Shown one piece after another: positions 29,788-36,264 of a stretch of 44,564 nucleotides of DNA (its first letter is position 1; the number at the start of each line of letters is the position of its first letter). Source of the DNA: a virus; IMG/VR virus record IMGVR_UViG_3300045243_000019, positions 1-44,564 of that record. One strand, given 5' to 3'. The notes beneath the pieces are model-generated. The model made no database searches, was not told the origin of the DNA, and worked only from the letters and a program-made list of their open reading frames with translations. The position numbers were made by a program, and so were the translations under genes.

Positions 29788-30003
29788 ATGCACAAATCCG
29801 AAGTATTTAAGTTTTTCGGCGGTAACCAGTCCGCCGTCGCCCGCGCGCTTGATATCCATCGCGCCTCTGTCAACGCATGGCCGGAGCTGATCCCCGAGCG
29901 CAGTGCATATCGGCTTGAGCGAATCACCGAGGGGAAGCTGAAGGTACGCACACGTTTGTATGACGTGAAGCGGCAGCGCAAGGGGATCGCAAGTGCGCCG
30001 TGA
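29788..30003 (+). CDS. cro: Cro-like repressor
   Basis: ATG 29788 is chosen because the upstream in-frame ATG (29776) lies inside the -10 element. The 71-residue product begins HKSEVFKFFGGNQSAVARAL, DIHRASVNAWPELIPERSAY and RLERITEGKLKVRTRLYD, the pattern of small Cro/YdaS-type proteins, with an unusual direct run from recognition helix to WPELIPERSAY. It is divergent from the repressor and probably binds the same operators to favour lytic growth. Confidence 0.88.
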   Translation: MHKSEVFKFFGGNQSAVARALDIHRASVNAWPELIPERSAYRLERITEGKLKVRTRLYDVKRQRKGIASAP

Positions 30004-30050
30004 TGTTGGTTTCGATCTAACACGGGACGCGAACCCTAACACTGCGTTCC

Positions 30051-30060
30051 ATGCCTTACA
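30051..30060. promoter_or_regulatory. Third operator-motif copy, inverted
   Basis: ATGCCTTACA on the plus strand is the reverse complement of the motif at 29193-29203 and 29730-29740. It lies 48 bp after cro, before the first terminator, so it could be a third repressor site or mark another controlled promoter. Confidence 0.45.
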
Positions 30061-30098
30061 ACAGGATCTTTACATATCTGCCTTAAGCGGGGCAGCAG

Positions 30099-30124
30099 AA
30101 AAGACTTGTTTTACAGTCTTTTTC
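30099..30124 (+). terminator. Terminator after cro (tR1-like)
   Basis: AAAAGACT (30099-30106) pairs with AGTCTTTT (30115-30122) around an 8-base loop, followed by TCTATTT. The A-rich left arm makes it potentially bidirectional. Confidence 0.65.
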
Positions 30125-30269
30125 TATTTGCAACTTAACAGTTAGCGCAGTCCCAATGGTGCATTACAACACGTCTCGGGTCTGTCATCTGTACGCCAGC
30201 ACGCTTAACGATCTTCAGAATATTCCTACAGATTGCGCCGCAGCACTTCCCCCGCGCGGCGCTGCCTCA

Positions 30270-30308
30270 GAGGCCGGTGACGAGCATTCCTCGCATCGGC
30301 CTCTTTTT
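30270..30308 (+). terminator. Strong rho-independent terminator
   Basis: GAGGCCG (30270-30276) pairs with CGGCCTC (30297-30303); an inner CGAG/CTCG pair extends the stem, and five T follow (30304-30308). Confidence 0.85.
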
Positions 30309-30316
30309 ATGAGAAA

Positions 30317-30349
30317 GCCCCTGACGGGTGGCCTAACCACGGCAGGGGC
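30317..30349 (-). terminator. Hairpin, probable leftward terminator
   Basis: GCCCCTG (30317-30323) pairs with CAGGGGC (30343-30349), with an inner GTGG/CCAC stem. On the minus strand it is followed by TTTCTC, so it would stop leftward transcripts; rightward it lacks a T-run. Confidence 0.6.
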
Positions 30350-30431
30350 TTGTAGGGCGAGTCGCGATATAGAGGCTTCGCCCAGAAGTCAATAGTACCA
30401 CGATAAATATTTTGGTTGCAAACGCAACCAA

Positions 30432-30610
30432 GTCTCCCTCGCCACGGAGACTCAAAGCTAAATCTGGCGGTTCCTAGGGGGCGCTGGCCGCTGTACGGGA
30501 ACCAAAGAAGGTACAGAACCAGTGAGCGACCGACGGGTGCAAAAGCACCGACGGCGGGAGCCTTCAACTTTCCCAGATTCGTCTGGGAGGTAAGGAGGTT
30601 CTTTGCTCCC
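30432..30610 (+). ncRNA. Candidate structured RNA or leader, possible pseudoknot
   Basis: Between the terminators and the next gene, nearly every segment has a pairing partner. GTCTCC/GGAGAC pairs at 30432-30451. GGTTCC (30469-30474) pairs with GGAACC (30498-30503), while CTGTAC (30491-30496) pairs with GTACAG (30511-30516) and CGCTGG (30482-30487) with CCAGTG (30519-30524); the first and second pairs interlock as a pseudoknot. GGTGC-AAAA-GCACC lies at 30536-30549 and TCCCAGA-TTCG-TCTGGGA at 30571-30588, the latter inside GGGAGC/GCTCCC (30556-30561/30605-30610). No known RNA family was recognised. It could be a cis-acting antitermination RNA, a ribozyme or a leader. Confidence 0.5.
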
Positions 30611-30639
30611 TCCGGGCACAAGGGCACCAAGAGGACTAG

Positions 30640-31182
30640 ATGGAAACAGTAGTTCTAACAGATGGCAGAGGAATCAACCTCAGGCGAGAACATGCCATTG
30701 CAAAAGTCTTGGGAGTAATGCCGGGCAAGGGATGGCGCAAGAGGATCCAGGGCGCACAGCTAACTGAGTACCAAGTTGAGCAGGTCAACCGAGTGGTAGC
30801 GGGTCTTAACGGCTTATCTCGGGTGAAGCGGATAAACCGAATGGCTAAGCCGGGCTGCCCATATGACCTGCATCCAGAGTCTGAGGTTACTGGTGAACTG
30901 TTTTATCTCCTCAAATCGAACGGGGTAAACGTAAAGATGGAAGTTTCAGTTCCTTCCAATCAGCACTGCTCCGGCTTTATGCGCGCTGATCTTGGGATAT
31001 TCGACCGCAATGGAGAGCTGAAGCAGGTAGTGGAATGCAAACGCTGGGGGAAGCAACTTCGCGCAGATACCCGGCAGGCAAAGGCTTATCTGGCACTGAT
31101 GGACCGCTTTAAGGTCTGGGTGCATTTCGTAAACGATAGGTCGCACTTCCAAAAGGTTCTGGATGCGGCTCTTGCGATATGA
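30640..31182 (+). CDS. PD-(D/E)XK nuclease-like protein
   Basis: This 180-residue protein (AAGAGGA before the ATG) has a nuclease-like second half: ESEVTGELFYLLKSNG (E), FMRADLGIFDRNGELKQVVE with CK giving D and ExK, then DTRQAKAYLALMDRFKVWVH. This is the order of a PD-(D/E)XK active site. The first half (REHAIAKVLGVMPGKGWRKR, LTEYQVEQVNRVVAGLN) is helical and may bind DNA. It is first of the rightward early genes after cro; a role in replication or recombination is inferred. Confidence 0.65.
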   Translation: METVVLTDGRGINLRREHAIAKVLGVMPGKGWRKRIQGAQLTEYQVEQVNRVVAGLNGLSRVKRINRMAKPGCPYDLHPESEVTGELFYLLKSNGVNVKMEVSVPSNQHCSGFMRADLGIFDRNGELKQVVECKRWGKQLRADTRQAKAYLALMDRFKVWVHFVNDRSHFQKVLDAALAI

Positions 31183-31553
31183 GCGGCCGAGAGATTCCTT
31201 ACTCACCGATGGGAAAGACCAAGAGGGTGAGTCATGAGCGGATGCAAGAGATCCTGGCAAAGCATGGTGGAGCGGTAAGTAGTGGTAAAGCCGAGATTCC
31301 CAAGAGCCCTATATCAAATGCTCCTAAGTCCCCTCGGCTTAAGTGGGTGGCAGCGAGGCTAAAGGATGGAACCAAGTCCAGTCACACGATTGAAGCCTCG
31401 GGTTACTCCGTCCTGCGATGTACCGCTAACGATGTTCCAACGGGTAGGTATCTGGCTTTCGGCCCACGTTCGCGCTGTCTCGGGGGCCACAACTCAGGAA
31501 ATGAAGCCCGTGACGCTTGCCAGCGTGACTTCGATAGTCGAGTGGAAACGTGA
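31179..31553 (+). CDS. Hypothetical early protein, 124 residues
   Basis: ATGA overlap with the nuclease-like gene. It begins SGREIPYSPMGKTKRVSHER, MQEILAKHGG and has RLKWVAARLKDGTKSSHTIE, YLAFGPRSRCLGGHNSG. The second half looks like a compact beta domain. No family recognised; conserved-looking and coupled to both neighbours. Confidence 0.6.
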   Translation: MSGREIPYSPMGKTKRVSHERMQEILAKHGGAVSSGKAEIPKSPISNAPKSPRLKWVAARLKDGTKSSHTIEASGYSVLRCTANDVPTGRYLAFGPRSRCLGGHNSGNEARDACQRDFDSRVET

Positions 31554-31771
31554 ACGTATCCGAGCTGGCCGCTAGAAAGGACCAAGCCGACTTGGTTATG
31601 CACGCCGTGCGCGATGCCGGCGGCTTAGTCCTTCGCGTACCCCAAGGGGACCGATGGAAGCTGATTCTCGTCAACGGCCATCGCGTCCCGAGATACCTGA
31701 TCCAGCAACTTATAGAGCTACAACCCTACGTGATGATCCTGCTGCGGGAGATTTGTTATGACATCAACTAG
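31550..31771 (+). CDS. TubC-docking-like small protein, 73 residues
   Basis: GTG start in a GTGA overlap. ADLVMHAVRDAGGLVLRVPQ, WKLILVNGHRVPRYLIQQLI, ELQPYVMILLRE follows the helix-strand-strand-helix pattern of TubC N-terminal docking domains, which also occur as stand-alone phage proteins near replication genes. Role unknown. Confidence 0.55.
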   Translation: MNVSELAARKDQADLVMHAVRDAGGLVLRVPQGDRWKLILVNGHRVPRYLIQQLIELQPYVMILLREICYDIN

Positions 31772-32027
31772 CATAGCATTCCATTGGAGTCCGGGCACCG
31801 TGAAATTTGCCTCTTATGCGGCTCCGAGCTGGTCGGGCGCCGCACTCGCCCACGATCTGCAATCCCTGCACTACCAAGTGATGAAGCAGGAGCAGCGTAT
31901 CCAGCATCTCACCGAGCGCATGGCTTGCCTCGATGACGATATCGAGAAGCTACACGCCATGATCGGGCGCATGAACGGCGCGCCTACATTGTGGCCGTAC
32001 AAGGATGAAACGCTGAGGCGCGTCTAA
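31758..32027 (+). CDS. Coiled-coil protein, 89 residues
   Basis: The ATG overlaps the previous gene's end. The centre, ALAHDLQSLHYQVMKQEQRI, QHLTERMACLDDDIEKLHAM, has a heptad pattern over about 45 residues. It is probably an oligomeric accessory of the early region. Confidence 0.6.
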   Translation: MTSTSIAFHWSPGTVKFASYAAPSWSGAALAHDLQSLHYQVMKQEQRIQHLTERMACLDDDIEKLHAMIGRMNGAPTLWPYKDETLRRV

Positions 32028-32389
32028 TGGGCCGCCTCGTCCTCGGCAAACCCTCTCTCTCCAACGCCTGGTGTTCGACCTGTAACGCCGACACGCTGCA
32101 TATTGCTTTCGGGATCTGTAACCACTGCAAGAAGGGGACAGCGATAGGCGAACGTGAGAGAGCCGTCCTTGCCAATAGCTCCAAACGAGGCATGGCAAGC
32201 GCACAGAAGGTCATGGCCTCGCGCCGTAGAAGCATCTGGGAGCCGGTTAAGGCCAAAGTCATCGAATGGCTAAAGGCTAGACCTGATGACAGCTTTACGG
32301 AGATCGGTCGCAAGCTCGGATGTTCACGCTCTTTCGTGTCCAAGGTCGCAGCAGAGCGCGGGAAGCTGAGAATTAACCAGCATGCGTGA
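32027..32389 (+). CDS. Zinc-finger/HTH protein, candidate DNA-binding regulator
   Basis: This 120-residue protein has a Cys4 finger (WCSTCNADTLHIAFGICNHC, residues 16-34) and a C-terminal helix-turn-helix (FTEIGRKLGCSRSFVSKVAA, about 90-109). The stop and start are shared as TAATG. Two DNA-contact elements in an early gene suggest control of transcription or replication start; it is the best unassigned candidate for an origin-binding protein. Confidence 0.65.
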   Translation: MGRLVLGKPSLSNAWCSTCNADTLHIAFGICNHCKKGTAIGERERAVLANSSKRGMASAQKVMASRRRSIWEPVKAKVIEWLKARPDDSFTEIGRKLGCSRSFVSKVAAERGKLRINQHA

Positions 32390-32558
32390 CTACGAGAAAC
32401 GATGGGCCGCGATGGAGTTGGACGCGCTCTTGGATGAGTTCGGCGAGCTAGCCGCATCTGGATCTGATATCGCGCATACGGACTTGGCTCTGCTCAGGAT
32501 ATTCATCCTGAAAAACTATTGGCGCCGAGGCGATATGGATTATGGAGTGCCGGGGTGA
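32382..32558 (+). CDS. Hypothetical acidic helical protein, 58 residues
   Basis: ATG 32382 to TGA 32558, overlapping both neighbours. The product RDYEKRWAAMELDALLDEFG, SDIAHTDLALLRIFILKNYW is acidic and helical. Overlaps at both ends and operon position support it. Confidence 0.6.
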   Translation: MRDYEKRWAAMELDALLDEFGELAASGSDIAHTDLALLRIFILKNYWRRGDMDYGVPG

Positions 32559-32827
32559 GACGCGCTGCCCGCAAAGATGAGACCCAGGATGCCATCGTGG
32601 AAACCCTGCGAGCCGCCGGCTGTCTCGTCAAGGTACTCAACGACACGCCAGACCTTCTCATAAGCCCGCCCCCTTACCTTGAAGTCGTCGCCCTTGAAGT
32701 GGGCGGCGTGACCAAGAACCGCCGTCGCTCGCCTAAGCAACTGGAGTTCCTGAGACTATGGAATATTCGTCGCGTCAGTACGCCTCAGCAAGCTATGCGG
32801 GCAGTCTTCGGAGCAACGGCTTCATAG
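32555..32827 (+). CDS. VRR-NUC-like protein with altered active site
   Basis: GTG 32555 (GTGA overlap) is chosen over the upstream frame. The 90-residue product follows the VRR-NUC plan: DETQDAIVETLRAAGCLVKV, PDLLISPP, LEVVALEVGGVTKNRRRSPK, QLEFLRLWNI. Active enzymes have PDL then ExK in that strand; here the motif reads EVGG, with Lys two residues later than expected or missing. It may be inactive or use another Lys. The family acts on branched DNA. Confidence 0.65.
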   Translation: MRRAARKDETQDAIVETLRAAGCLVKVLNDTPDLLISPPPYLEVVALEVGGVTKNRRRSPKQLEFLRLWNIRRVSTPQQAMRAVFGATAS

Positions 32828-33177
32828 ATTGGGTGGACATTCGGGGGAGGCTTTGGGGGCATGCCAAGCGTCGCATGGACCTGAAGCGCGAGAACTGGCC
32901 CGAATCAGTCTGGGCGAGAATACAGGATGGCATCCCACCGGATGACTTCAGGGATCAGAAGTTCCCAGAGGTATTCGAGGGCGACGCGCTCAAGTTCAAT
33001 ATCGCTTTACTGGTCCTCACGGAGCATGAGCGCGGGAGGATATATGTGCATTACGTGATACCCGTTGGGGTAAAGGAAAAGATGTTCAGGCTGGGGCAGG
33101 ACAAGTCCAGTTACTATCGCTTTATCGCTCACTGCCACCGCAGGCTCGCCAACGCGATGCAATACGATGCGAGTTGA
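32758..33177 (+). CDS. Q-like late regulator (antitermination or sigma-like)
   Basis: This 139-residue protein overlaps the previous gene by 70 bases. Its C-terminal half, LLVLTEHERGRIYVHYVIPV, GVKEKMFRLGQDKSSYYRFI, HCHRRLANAM, is the HTH pattern of phage late regulators (Q/DUF1133 type, resembling sigma region 4). It is the last early gene, directly before a palindrome-rich gap and the late genes, exactly where lambda Q lies. Confidence 0.7.
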   Translation: MEYSSRQYASASYAGSLRSNGFIDWVDIRGRLWGHAKRRMDLKRENWPESVWARIQDGIPPDDFRDQKFPEVFEGDALKFNIALLVLTEHERGRIYVHYVIPVGVKEKMFRLGQDKSSYYRFIAHCHRRLANAMQYDAS

Positions 33178-33249
33178 AACAACGTTCCACAGAACGTGTT
33201 GCACACCCTGGGGTATGCTTTGCATACCTTGCACTAACTCCCTTTAGCA
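33178..33249 (+). promoter_or_regulatory. Candidate late promoter / regulator target
   Basis: This gap holds two perfect dyads: ACGTTC-CACA-GAACGT (33182-33197) and GGTATGC-TTT-GCATACC (33212-33228). The hexamer TTGCAC is repeated on either side of the second one (33199-33204 and 33229-33234). No full sigma-70 promoter was found, which fits a promoter or antitermination site needing the Q-like protein. Confidence 0.5.
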
Positions 33250-33378
33250 ATGCCCTCAAAATCCGCTAAACAGCACCGAGCTATGGAAGCTGCCGCTCAT
33301 GGCCGCAGCACTCTTGGAATCCCCAAGAAGGTCGCCAAGGAATACGTAGCCGCTGATAAACGCAAGAAGCGCAAATAA
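33250..33378 (+). CDS. Short basic conserved phage protein (DUF3008/DUF6496-like)
   Basis: ATG 33250 to TAA 33378, 42 residues: [38 protein letters not shown]. The [16 protein letters not shown] start and KKVAKEF-type helix match a small protein common just before terminase genes. Highly basic; function unknown. Confidence 0.75.
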   Translation: MPSKSAKQHRAMEAAAHGRSTLGIPKKVAKEYVAADKRKKRK

Positions 33379-33735
33379 TTGGTTATCGATGCCAATAAGA
33401 TTTCGAGACGCGCCATGGCGGCCGAATTCGCCGCCGGCCATTCGTTGAAGTTCGATTGGTGCGGTACTAAGGCCACTTTTAATAGCTTCTTAATTGAGAA
33501 CGGGATTAAGGACTATCAGCTTCAGTACGATTCATTTAATGCAGAAGTTCTGGTAATACCACAAATGAACGAGCACGAAACCCACACAGACCATCACATG
33601 ACGGTCACAGTCCAAGAGCACATCCTGGGCAAGCCTTCCGCTCCCATCGAGCCCACGCCAAACGCTAAGGGCGGGACTGACTTCGGCATAGTGGCGCAGG
33701 GCGTGAAGATCTCCAAGACTGTATCTCAGCTGTAA
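33379..33735 (+). CDS. Hypothetical protein before the terminase, 118 residues
   Basis: TTG start directly after the previous TAA. The product VIDANKISRRAMAAEFAAGH, WCGTKATFNSFLIENGIKDY is mixed alpha/beta with a His-rich central part (NEHETHTDHHM). No family recognised. A start at the internal ATG (residue 13) is possible. Confidence 0.5.
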   Translation: MVIDANKISRRAMAAEFAAGHSLKFDWCGTKATFNSFLIENGIKDYQLQYDSFNAEVLVIPQMNEHETHTDHHMTVTVQEHILGKPSAPIEPTPNAKGGTDFGIVAQGVKISKTVSQL

Positions 33736-33756
33736 CAATCACTTAGTTCAAGTCTC

Positions 33757-34059
33757 ATGGCAGCCGCCCCGGGCAATCAATACGCCGCTAAGGGGCGTAA
33801 ATGGTACGAAGCTCTCAATCGCGCTCTATTGCGCTATGAGAGCGATAAGGTCAAGGCCGGTCTCGCCCTAGACAAGATCGCGATGAACGTCGTGGAAGCC
33901 GCTGTAGATGGCGACATAGCGGCCATGAACGAGATCGCAAACCGCCTGGATGGTAAAGCCGCGCAGTCGGTGACGGTGGGCGGTGAAGTAGATAACCCCG
34001 TAAAGGTCTCACACAAAGTAGAGTTCATTGGCTCACGTTCAGCTCCCGGCGAAACTTGA
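33757..34059 (+). CDS. terS: Terminase small subunit
   Basis: This 100-residue protein has the frame of small terminases: PGNQYAAKGRKWYEALNRAL, IAMNVVEAAVDGDIAAMNEI and ANRLDGKAAQSVTVGGEVDN, where the helix and the NRLDGK motif are typical. It would recognise the packaging start. It overlaps the large subunit gene by 32 bases. Confidence 0.82.
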   Translation: MAAAPGNQYAAKGRKWYEALNRALLRYESDKVKAGLALDKIAMNVVEAAVDGDIAAMNEIANRLDGKAAQSVTVGGEVDNPVKVSHKVEFIGSRSAPGET

Positions 34060-35287
34060 AGCGCTCTGGGAGCCCGCCAATTACAAAATCACGTATGGCG
34101 GACGAGGGGGAGCAAAGAGCTGGGGGATCGCCCGTAGCCTGCTCTTGCAGGGCTGGGAACAGCCTCTGCGAGTGCTGTGCGCGAGAGAGACTCAGCGCTC
34201 GCTTAAGGATTCTGTCCACAGGCTCCTCGCAGATCAGATCGTCCAGCTCGGTCTCACAGACCATTACGAGATCCAGAAAGCCGAGATCCGAGGGGTTAAT
34301 GGGACCCTTTTCGTCTTCGCCGGCCTCTCGTCGCTTACGGTGGACAGCATCAAGTCTTTCGAGGGTGCTGACCGCTGCTGGGTGGAAGAAGGCCAGACAG
34401 TCACCAAGAGATCGTGGTCGATCCTTATCCCTACGATTCGTAAAGCAGGATCAGAGATTTGGGTCTCTTTCAATCCTGATCTTGATACCGACGACACCTA
34501 CGTCAGGTTCATCGAAAACACCCCGCCCAGCACTAAGCTTATCCCCATAAGCTGGCGGGATAATCCCTGGTTGAGCGACCGCCTAATCAGCGAAATGAAC
34601 CACCTTAAGGCTACTGACCCCCTGGAATACGAGAACGTCTGGGAAGGGAAGTGCAGGCCGGCAGCTCAGGGCGCCATCTATACACCAGAGATGCAAGCGC
34701 TCGCAGAGTCCAAGCGCATATTGAGTCTGCCGATAGATCCGGTCCTTAAGACTCACACGATCTGGGATCTGGGGTTTAACGATAAGACGAGCATCATTCT
34801 GGTGCAGAAGAACCAGACGCAGCTCCTGATCGTTGATTACATCGAGGACAACCACCGCAATATGGTGGACTACGGCTCTCAGCTCAAAGCCATGAAGATC
34901 AACTGGGGCGATGACTGGATCCCGTGGGACGGCTCACGGGAGCGTTACAAGCTCACAGATCCCAATGCCAGCCCCGAGGGCGTATTAGCCGGCATGGGCC
35001 GCTCGGTGCGTATCGTGCCGAAGGCTGACGTGGAGTTCGGCATCAAGCGCGCAAGACTCATCTTCCCGCGCTGTTACTTCGACAAGGATAAAACCGTGGG
35101 CCTGCGAGAGTGTTTAAAGCGCTATAAGCGCGTGATACCCGCAACCACGGACGAGCCCTCAAAGCCCGCGCATGACGTATACAGCCATGGCGCGGATGCT
35201 TTCCGGTATCTCGCGATGGCATCGGACCAGCTCACGAACGAATCGGGCTGGAAGCCGCTGAGCTATCCCAAGCGCAGCTTCGCATGA
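34028..35287 (+). CDS. terL: Terminase large subunit (PBSX type)
   Basis: This 419-residue protein (TTG start) has Walker A GGRGGAKS at 24-31, Walker B region CWVEE at 117-121, a coupling-type segment WVSFNP and nuclease residues starting at D247 (IWDLGFNDKTS) and DVYSHGADAFRY near the end. It cuts concatemers and drives DNA into the prohead with ATP. PBSX-type enzymes usually do headful packaging, consistent with the circular assembly. Confidence 0.95.
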   Translation: MAHVQLPAKLEALWEPANYKITYGGRGGAKSWGIARSLLLQGWEQPLRVLCARETQRSLKDSVHRLLADQIVQLGLTDHYEIQKAEIRGVNGTLFVFAGLSSLTVDSIKSFEGADRCWVEEGQTVTKRSWSILIPTIRKAGSEIWVSFNPDLDTDDTYVRFIENTPPSTKLIPISWRDNPWLSDRLISEMNHLKATDPLEYENVWEGKCRPAAQGAIYTPEMQALAESKRILSLPIDPVLKTHTIWDLGFNDKTSIILVQKNQTQLLIVDYIEDNHRNMVDYGSQLKAMKINWGDDWIPWDGSRERYKLTDPNASPEGVLAGMGRSVRIVPKADVEFGIKRARLIFPRCYFDKDKTVGLRECLKRYKRVIPATTDEPSKPAHDVYSHGADAFRYLAMASDQLTNESGWKPLSYPKRSFA

Positions 35288-35700
35288 CGGCTTTCGTACT
35301 CCCGGCCGCACGAATCAATGTGGATCTGGTGATTGCACCAGCCACTCCTAATGCACCACCTGTAGGTAATATAGTGGCAAATTCAACCAAGATCAGTTGG
35401 ACCGACCCGACCCTGAACACCGATGGCACCGCAATTGCCGCAGGTGAGATTACGAGCTTCGCGGTCGGCGTGAGACTTGCCACCGGAACGCTCGGGACGT
35501 ACGCCTATACGGCCAGTGCTCCCGCCTCAGCGGTCAGTGAGCTGCTGACATTGCTGGCACCAATCCTGCCGACTGGCGTGAGCCTCGTGGCCGGAGTGCA
35601 GGTTCAGAGCACTGCGAACGGTAACAGTGGGTGGACCGAATCCAGCCCTTTCACCTTACTCGCTACCCCAAACCCCGTCACTAATGTGGTCGTAAGCTAA
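35284..35700 (+). CDS. FN3/Ig-like surface protein, 138 residues
   Basis: ATGA overlap with the terminase gene. The protein reads as one fibronectin type III-like beta sandwich: APPVGNIVANSTKISWTDPT, EITSFAVGVRLATGTLGTYA, VAGVQVQSTANGNSGWTESS. It is the first of three beta-rich genes inserted between terminase and portal, where head decoration genes are not usual. It may decorate the capsid. Confidence 0.6.
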   Translation: MTAFVLPAARINVDLVIAPATPNAPPVGNIVANSTKISWTDPTLNTDGTAIAAGEITSFAVGVRLATGTLGTYAYTASAPASAVSELLTLLAPILPTGVSLVAGVQVQSTANGNSGWTESSPFTLLATPNPVTNVVVS

Positions 35701-36254
35701 TGGCCGACGGCATTTATTACGTTGATACTCGTCAACCATTCCAGATCGCGGACTATGCCTCGATCACGCCCACCACGACGTTTAAGACGTGCTGGGCGAA
35801 TGGGTCTGCGAGCCCAACGCTACTGCCCGCGAATTACTTCACCGTGGGCAAGATGGTGCGGCTTACCGCATATCTGAAGCTCACCTCCGGTACATCGGGC
35901 AATTACCAGTTTGGGATGTGTTGCGGAGTGGGTGATGCTGCGGCCTGTAACGTATCCACCGTTGCTCGGGCCTATGTAGCAAGCGTCGGACCGTTCGGCT
36001 GCTATATGCAAGGCTATGCCCAGTGTCGCAGCGTCGGCACCTCGGGGACTATCTCGATGTGGGGCTTCGCGCAGCCTGACCTGGGAATCATGCTCTCCAC
36101 CAGCGGGCCGAATATCTTTCCCTCCACGGGCACGACGGTTGTTAGCACGCTCGATACCACGCTCGCAACCACTGGCCTCTATTTCCAGATCTTGGCGAGT
36201 GCTGGCTCCCATACTTGCGTTGCGACTAACGTAGTGCTCGAGGCAATGAACTAG
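35700..36254 (+). CDS. Beta-rich virion protein, 184 residues
   Basis: The start shares a base with the previous stop. ADGIYYVDTRQPFQIADYAS, KTCWANGSASPTLLPANYFT, VGKMVRLTAYLKLTSGTSGN resembles jelly-roll virion proteins that are called only hypothetical in other phages. Eight Cys residues are unusual for a phage structural protein. Probably a capsid or neck surface protein. Confidence 0.6.
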   Translation: MADGIYYVDTRQPFQIADYASITPTTTFKTCWANGSASPTLLPANYFTVGKMVRLTAYLKLTSGTSGNYQFGMCCGVGDAAACNVSTVARAYVASVGPFGCYMQGYAQCRSVGTSGTISMWGFAQPDLGIMLSTSGPNIFPSTGTTVVSTLDTTLATTGLYFQILASAGSHTCVATNVVLEAMN

Positions 36255-36264
36255 GGGTTAACCC

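Larger units (their letters stand above)
30004..30431 (+). other. Long non-coding stretch with operator copy and terminators
   Basis: This gap follows cro. It holds a third, inverted copy of the operator motif (30051-30060), three terminator-like hairpins (separate entries), and an AT-rich patch followed by the perfect hairpin TTGGTTGC-AAAC-GCAACCAA (30412-30431). Short open frames here cross the terminators and are not supported. Confidence 0.6.

Noticed and set aside
30156-30395. 79-codon rightward frame after cro
   Set aside because: It passes through a strong terminator, lacks a ribosome site and shows no domain pattern.
30432-30610. Group I intron or other known ribozyme
   Set aside because: Interlocked pairings and an overlapping endonuclease-like gene prompted the idea, but conserved core segments of group I introns could not be placed and no split gene flanks the region.
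30416-30652. 78-codon rightward frame across the structured region before the PD-(D/E)XK gene
   Set aside because: It starts at TTG inside a hairpin, has no ribosome site and is Arg/Pro/Gly-rich as expected from GC-rich stems. Pairing explains the sequence better, though a small basic protein cannot be excluded.
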